Origin: Balanoglossus misakiensis | Lineage: Eukaryota > Hemichordata | Direction of reading: 5' to 3' | Assembly (NCBI GenBank): GCA_040954595.2 | Contig: CM082577.2 | Coordinates: 9,052,001-9,116,000 of the forward strand | DNA: 64,000 bases | Shown: positions 59,050 to 64,000 of the stretch, piece after piece | Layout of the letters: the number at the start of each line of letters is the position of its first letter | How positions within the stretch are numbered: position 1 is the first letter of the stretch | Notes under the pieces: generated by a model | Seen by the model: only the letters and a program-made list of their open reading frames with translations | Database searches by the model: none | Told to the model about the DNA's origin: nothing | Translations under genes and position numbers: made by a program

Positions 59050-62000
59050 TAAGAAGTAAGTAAAGAAGGAAGGAAGGAAGGAAGTAAATACTAAGTAAAA
59101 CGTAAGAAAATAAGTAAATAAATAAATAAATAATTATTTAACCAATCGATAAAACAATACAAATAAATGAATGATCCATTGATGTGTAGAAGTGCTCCTG
59201 CAAACATGAATTCATCGCGCCAGTATGCGGCAACTTACATTTTATGAGTGACAATAGTTGCTGCCGTGTCCTCTTGCAAGTTGATGGTGGCATAATCGAG
59301 GGCGTTCTGATTGCTGTCATTCAGGGCAGTGGCATTGGCGCCGCTATCCAGCAGTAACTTGGTAACGGCCGCATGGCCGTTGGCGGCGCTCAGATGCAAG
59401 GGCGTGTTCTGGTAGAAACATTGAAGAAATTGAATACAAGTCAGAAATGCGGCGCTTTACTAAGACATCTCGACATATTGAAAGACCATGAAATATAATT
59501 CTTTTAAAGTGGGAAATATAATACTTTTAAAGTGACTTTGTGCTTATAATTGAATTTTTTGTTCAACAACACAGACAGATACATCAAACGAGAATATCTG
59601 GAAGATCCAGATGACATGCTTGTGTGCGACCGACTTTCAGGTTGAGGTATCTATTCTTTCAAAGTTGTCCTACCCTGTTCTTATCAACAGCGTCGATGTC
59701 TGCGTGGTTTTTCAACAGCACTTTGACGGTATCGAGTTGTCCTTCTTTGGCTGCAAGTGCCAGCGCTGTACGGCGGTTCTCGTCCCTGCAAATGATTTTG
59801 TACATGTTCTTAATTATAAAACAAACACATAAACATGTACACATAGCAACAACATGAATATTCATCATGAATTGTGCAGCTCATTTCTAGCAACCATCGC
59901 ATCAGGGTGAGGTTGCAGTTGCTATCGCCTTCAAATAATTGATCTTTCTTTCTTGACTTACTTGCTGCTAATGTCGGCCCCCACTTTGAGTAGGCATTGG
60001 ACCACCTTGTCGTGACCCCTCTCTGAAGCCAGGAGCAAAGGCGTGTTACCGTCTACGTCGTCATCGTTAATTTTTGTGGGCGTCGCTTCGGCCAATAATC
60101 GCACGCATTCCACGCATCCATTCCTGGAAGCCAGAACAGTAAATCGATAGATGAAATAACATAATAGTGAGTAATTTTCGAGAGTATTCCTAAAAGATAA
60201 GCAAAATGGACGAGACGCGGTAGACAACGGGGTATGCTTAAGTAAAACACGATAGCCGCTTTCAATTTTCAAAGAAGTTGAATCATTATAGTTAATGCTA
60301 GTAATTGGGATAAAATCTTTGAATATGAAAAATTGAATGACGTCACTTACTGAGCAGCTACATGAAGAGGTAGTCGTTCATCGCTATCTTTCCAATAGAC
60401 GTCAGCTTTCAATTCGAGCAGGAGACTTAATATCTGATCAACAGGTAGAGGGATGGGTAAAAAAGAGAAATCATGACGAATTAGAAGTAACCCTTTGAAC
60501 AGCGTGTCTTACTTTACATATCATATATGATTTTCCGCTCATTGTGAGATCTCGCGAGACTTGGTCAATAACCTTAGCAATGGGTTGATAGCCAATTAAT
60601 GCATGCCAAGAGTTTTGTATGAAACTAGAATAGGTGTAGAGGTTAACAAATATCGTAACTTTGGGCCATTTAACACGATGAGCCGCGTGTTATACATGTA
60701 AGTCATGTGTCAAATGAGAATGACGTGAGATCTCGCAGGGTCTCGTGGAATTCAGAAAATGGCCTATCACCACTCTGCGTCTGGGATTTTACCTTCGTAT
60801 TGCCAGACTCCGCCGCGTAGTGCATCGGGGTCTGCTCCTTCTTGTCTTTCCTGTCCAGCAGCTGCGCCCCGCCGTTGCCCAGCAACATCTTGGTGAAGTC
60901 GTAGTGGTTGCCTTCCACCGCCCAGTGTAGGCAGGTCTTCATGTCTCGGTCGCTGGCCGTGATGTCGGCGCCCTTCTGCATGAGATACTGCGCCGCGCAG
61001 CTCTGGCCTTTCCAGGCGGCGGCCAACAGCGTGGTGAAGAACTCGAGGTCACGTGATTCGAGAAGCGCCCCCTGGAAGGGAGAGGGAGGGAAGAGAGAGA
61101 GAGGGAGAGGTGGAGAGCAAACCGAATGTGGGGATGAGATCAGATACGATGGCAGCTAGATTGGAACTTGTTTGGTAGAACTAACAAAACAAGGCTAATG
61201 GACCAAACGCCAGCTCCGTCGATTACCACTGAAGCTACCCTTCCGTTCGTCAGAGTATAAAAACGGGTATTGCTTTTTCCTGTTGAATGCGTCTATCTGA
61301 ATTAGATTTAATTCAATGCAGCTACAGACGTTGGAGTTGCTTAGGATTTACTTTTGTTCATCGCCGATATAGATACTTAAAACTAACAGCATCAAATGAA
61401 ATGTTCAGCCCATCATCACATCACACGGCGCAGTTTTCAATAACTCTTTTTCACTCGCAATGCGCATGCACGTGTACTAAAACAAAATGGATTGCACAAT
61501 TACCTTTTTGAAAAGAAATTTAATCACGTCCATACGACCATACATGACAGCCCTGCAAAAATAACAAAGTCATGAGATCACTGGGATATAGTCATTTTAA
61601 CCCGGAGACACAGGCGTAGTAGGGCTATAGTCATTTATAATACAGTGAGCCATCAAACAGGATGGCATGTTTAATAAGGAGACAACAATTTGAAAAATCA
61701 GATAACAGGGGTTCCAACGAATAGTTTTTAAATATAACGGATTTACAGGAAGTGTTCTTCATGGCACCTTTACTACTGAATTATTATATGACATAAAAAA
61801 AACCACGCCAAATGGAAATAATTCAGTATAGTACACACGTATAGCTATGAACAGAACGGCGTATGGCGCATGACCATGACGTCACAGCAACGCCGGGCAT
61901 GACGTCACAGCAACGCCGGGACTCACCTGTGTAGGGGCGTCATGTGTTCCCCGTCCTTGGCGTTCACCTTTGCCCCCTTGGCGATGAGCACGCTGGCCAG

Positions 62001-63794
62001 GTCGACGTTGCCAGAGACAGCGGCGATGTGCAGACACGTGAAGCCGTTGTGTTTGGTGCACTCGACGTCTGCCCCCAAGTCTAAGAAAAGCTTCGCTACC
62101 TGTCGAATAACCAATTCCGTTTTAATCGTTAGTTTAGTTTAGTATGTGAACTGAGACGCTTCTATCAGTACGAACTTGCACAATTTGTTGCTCGTTGTAA
62201 TTAAGATAAGTAGGGTATTCGCGAAGTACTGATGGACTAGAGACAGTGATATGTTGTTGGTGTTGTTTTGTCACATATCAAATTCGACGCCGCCTTTCTG
62301 TCATTCTTACCTGCATGTGGCCAGTAGCAACCGCTAAATGCAGAGAGGTGCTTCCTTCATCGTCAGCATCTGTCAAGAAGTCTTCCGCTGGTATGCCTTT
62401 TTCTTCACCTAGTTGTTGTATATAATTTGGGCAGTCAAGCGGGCACATACAATAGACAGACGTTAAGACACACTGATACACGGACAAATATGCATTTCCC
62501 ATAGTAGCCGCTCAACAATACTCGATAATACTTAATAAAAAACAGATACAAAATTTCCTACCGACTTCAAAGAGAAACTTGATGGTTTCGAAATTTCCTC
62601 GAATGGCGGCGAACATGAGCGGAGTGATGTCGTTGATTTCTTTCGCCCTGACGTCAGCACCGTGTTCGACCTAAACATCATTGGAGTAGAGAATGTGGAC
62701 ACGCATTTAGCATAGATATGACAGCACATTTTTTGGCGAAACGGTGTGGAAAAAAAAGACGTTGTAAAACGTCTACTCCTGCAGTAAAATATATTCCGAC
62801 ATTTAATTGGACAAGACGTAGTTTAATGAGACAGTGTGGAATTTTGTGCAGCCGATCAAAAGCAGTGGGAAGTAAAAGTTAGTCAACGTACCCGACATGT
62901 ATTACATGTATATATTCGTGGGAAATTATGAGTTTCCGAGTGATCGAATCAACAACAGATCGGAACAAACAGCTAGGCGAACTCGTTGAGTTAAAAATTA
63001 GCGTTTGGACCAAAAAAAATTGTGCTCGGAGTAATCAACAGAACACGACTTTCAACTTTAGTGGTTTCTTGACAAGACTATAGGTGCGAACGGTCATCGC
63101 ACGGCTCTTACCAAAACTTTACACAGGTCAACGTTTCCCTGCATGGCCGCCTGGTGTAATGGCGTCATCTGATCGTAGTCCCTGACATTGACGTCCGCGT
63201 CCTTGGCAACCAATAGAACCTGAAAAAAACACATGGAATCGGATCGTGAGGAATATATCCACCGGGCCAACGCAATGGAGGTCTGCTATCTGCCGACCGG
63301 GCATTGTATAGGTAGAGATTGGAGGAACATAATATACTATTAAACGGCGTATTATTATGATGACCGGCACTATATTGTAACTATGGTTACATGTTTGATG
63401 ACGACACCTTTAGCAAAAGTAATTTATTAACGTTCTCTGAAGTACATATGGGGAAAAAGAGTAACTATCCAAATCGTTTCAAAATACCATAAAAGCAAAA
63501 CTCCTGAAAAATTGGCCAAACAGGTGCTTACTATACACTCGGAAACATCGCCGAACTTACTCGTATGAAAAACATGAACACCAAACAAGTCCAAGTATAG
63601 TGACAAGCCACCCACCTCTGTGGCCTCTCTGTGACCTTTCTTGGCGCTAAGGTGGATGGGAACCATTCCGTTGATGTCTCGGAAATTGACTTCGGCGCCG
63701 TACTTCAGCAGCACCTTCATCACGGACGTGTAGTTTCTCTTGGCCGCCACGTGAAGCGGCGTGATCTGGTACTCTTGGATTCGCACTGCCGGGT
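52809..63794 (-). CDS. TRPA1: TRPA1-like ankyrin-repeat cation channel, 5'-partial paralogue (B)
   Basis: Twenty-four exons in the window: 63794-63616, 63219-63112, 62670-62562, 62408-62311, 62099-61927, 61552-61504, 61071-60793, 60433-60351, 60123-59962, 59785-59674, 59408-59239, 58794-58650, 58359-58276, 58061-57991, 57393-57225, 56853-56740, 56427-56261, 55907-55847, 55577-55509, 55303-55133, 55010-54942, 54721-54614, 54025-53892, 52941-52809. They equal exons 3-26 of paralogue A; the first twelve match it in length exactly. The first one or two exons are beyond the right edge, leaving about 1004 residues. Ankyrin repeats, pre-S1 linker, S1-S6, pore loop VMTVGEMDYSD, S6 ending PIVLMNLM then VGIAVGDI, and a C-terminal coil are present. 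The linker retains VLDQC and HEVCQTLLTYKW, so it keeps the C621- and C665-type positions, unlike A. The acceptor of the pore exon is ambiguous by six bases (CAACAG repeat). Confidence 0.94.
53745..53792. repeat. Short minisatellite, unit GAGTTGCCTNCC
   Basis: Three tandem units of about 12 bases (cgagttgcctac, cgagttgcctgc, cgagttgcctcg) lie in the last intron of TRPA-B. A related gagtcaccccgtgtaac / cctcgtgtaactcg pair flanks them. Confidence 0.6.
54106..54355. mobile_element. Fold-back element, copy 1, in a TRPA-B intron
   Basis: The left end (ATTTTCCCCCACATTGCGAG, then ATCTCGCGAGA) and the right end (GGATCTCGTGGGGTTCGGAA, then AATGG) are imperfect inverted repeats. The whole segment is homologous to 60530-60762, including internal gccgtttaatacgatggg and taccgtagcaacgggttg strings. 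No coding capacity. It lies in the intron between exons 54721-54614 and 54025-53892. Confidence 0.65.
56626..56690. repeat. (ATC)n microsatellite
   Basis: ATC triplets broken once by GATC, about 50 bases from the donor of TRPA-B exon 56853-56740. Confidence 0.9.
58830..59135. repeat. Compound (TAAA)n/(TTAA)n/(TAAG)n/(GGAA)n microsatellite
   Basis: About 300 bases of successive four-base arrays: AATA, then ATTA, then AAGT, then GGAA, then AATA. It fills most of the intron between TRPA-B exons 59408-59239 and 58794-58650. Confidence 0.95.
60530..60762. mobile_element. Fold-back element, copy 2, in a TRPA-B intron
   Basis: Diverged second copy of the 54106 element: left end TTTTCCGCTCATTGTGAGAT, right end TCTCGTGGAATTCAGAAAAT then GG, with the internal ggccatttaacacgatgagc block. 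It ends about 30 bases from the donor at 60792 of the large ankyrin exon. Confidence 0.65.
61875..61920. repeat. Two exact 23-base direct repeats containing CRE sites
   Basis: The unit catgacgtcacagcaacgcc plus ggg occurs twice head to tail, each copy with a TGACGTCA octamer. The pair abuts the donor of the TRPA-B exon 62099-61927. It could be an intronic enhancer or just a recent slip duplication. Confidence 0.8.
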
Positions 63795-64000
63795 CTGCAA
63801 TCGATGTCATGCGCAGTATACAATGTATTAGGATGACTGTCAGAACCAACTTGTCGTCAACGCGCTAGAATCGGGTCTACACATTTCTGTGTTTTTATAT
63901 AATGATTATTTTGAGCGGAAATATCGCTATCGTGTACACGTATACATATATATACGTGCGGGAATTTCAGCGTTGCAGACGTCTTAAGTATACTACTGAG
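63795..64000. other. Intron of TRPA-B reaching the window edge
   Basis: Sequence upstream of the acceptor at 63795 (tgcag on the minus strand). By comparison with paralogue A, where the matching intron is about 240 bases, the next exon should lie near or just beyond the right edge. No exon is seen here. Confidence 0.6.

Overview
The window is eukaryotic nuclear DNA with intron-rich genes, canonical GT/AG splice sites, abundant microsatellites and several small inverted-repeat transposons. The gene set (a chordate-like CCDC57, NUF2, a 3-beta-HSD-type dehydrogenase, a composite receptor tyrosine kinase and a tandem pair of TRPA1-like channels), short introns and MITE load suggest an invertebrate deuterostome, most likely an amphioxus (Branchiostoma). 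The species assignment is inference. All gene models were built by eye from reading frame, splice-site phase and family resemblance; exon boundaries join in frame except at one place in the receptor kinase.

Layout. 1-1772: mostly non-coding, with one weak minus-strand candidate exon. 1773-3424 (+): two-exon 3-beta-hydroxysteroid dehydrogenase-like enzyme. 5596-9760 (+): 11-exon NUF2, the kinetochore NDC80-complex subunit, with an exact E2F consensus in its upstream region. 11764-24110 (+): 24-exon receptor tyrosine kinase whose ectodomain combines a cadherin-like repeat, an unrecognised region, EGF, Ig and further EGF modules. 25833-34769 (-): 19-exon CCDC57, a centrosome/centriolar-satellite coiled-coil protein, convergent with the kinase. 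35396-40945 (-): 10-exon gene of unrecognised family with a helical N-terminus, a long acidic serine-rich region and a basic tail; all nine introns are in phase 1. 41617-51463 (-): complete 26-exon TRPA1-like channel. 52809 to beyond 63794 (-): a second TRPA1-like channel whose first exons lie outside the window. Twelve consecutive ankyrin-region exons have identical lengths in the two channels, so they are tandem duplicates.

Mobile and repeat DNA. Clear inverted-repeat elements are a 965-bp element with a TAA target duplication (30486-31450), a 211-bp element starting six bases from a CCDC57 splice donor (32484-32694), a TTAA-flanked element in NUF2 intron 10 (8740-9000), and two copies of one fold-back family in introns of the right-hand TRPA gene (54106-54355, 60530-60762).

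The genes do not form an operon-like system. NUF2 and CCDC57 both act in mitosis and centrosome biology, and the two TRPA genes are a sensory-channel cluster. The most novel items are the composite receptor kinase, the unrecognised phase-1 gene, and the divergence of reactive-cysteine positions between the TRPA paralogues.
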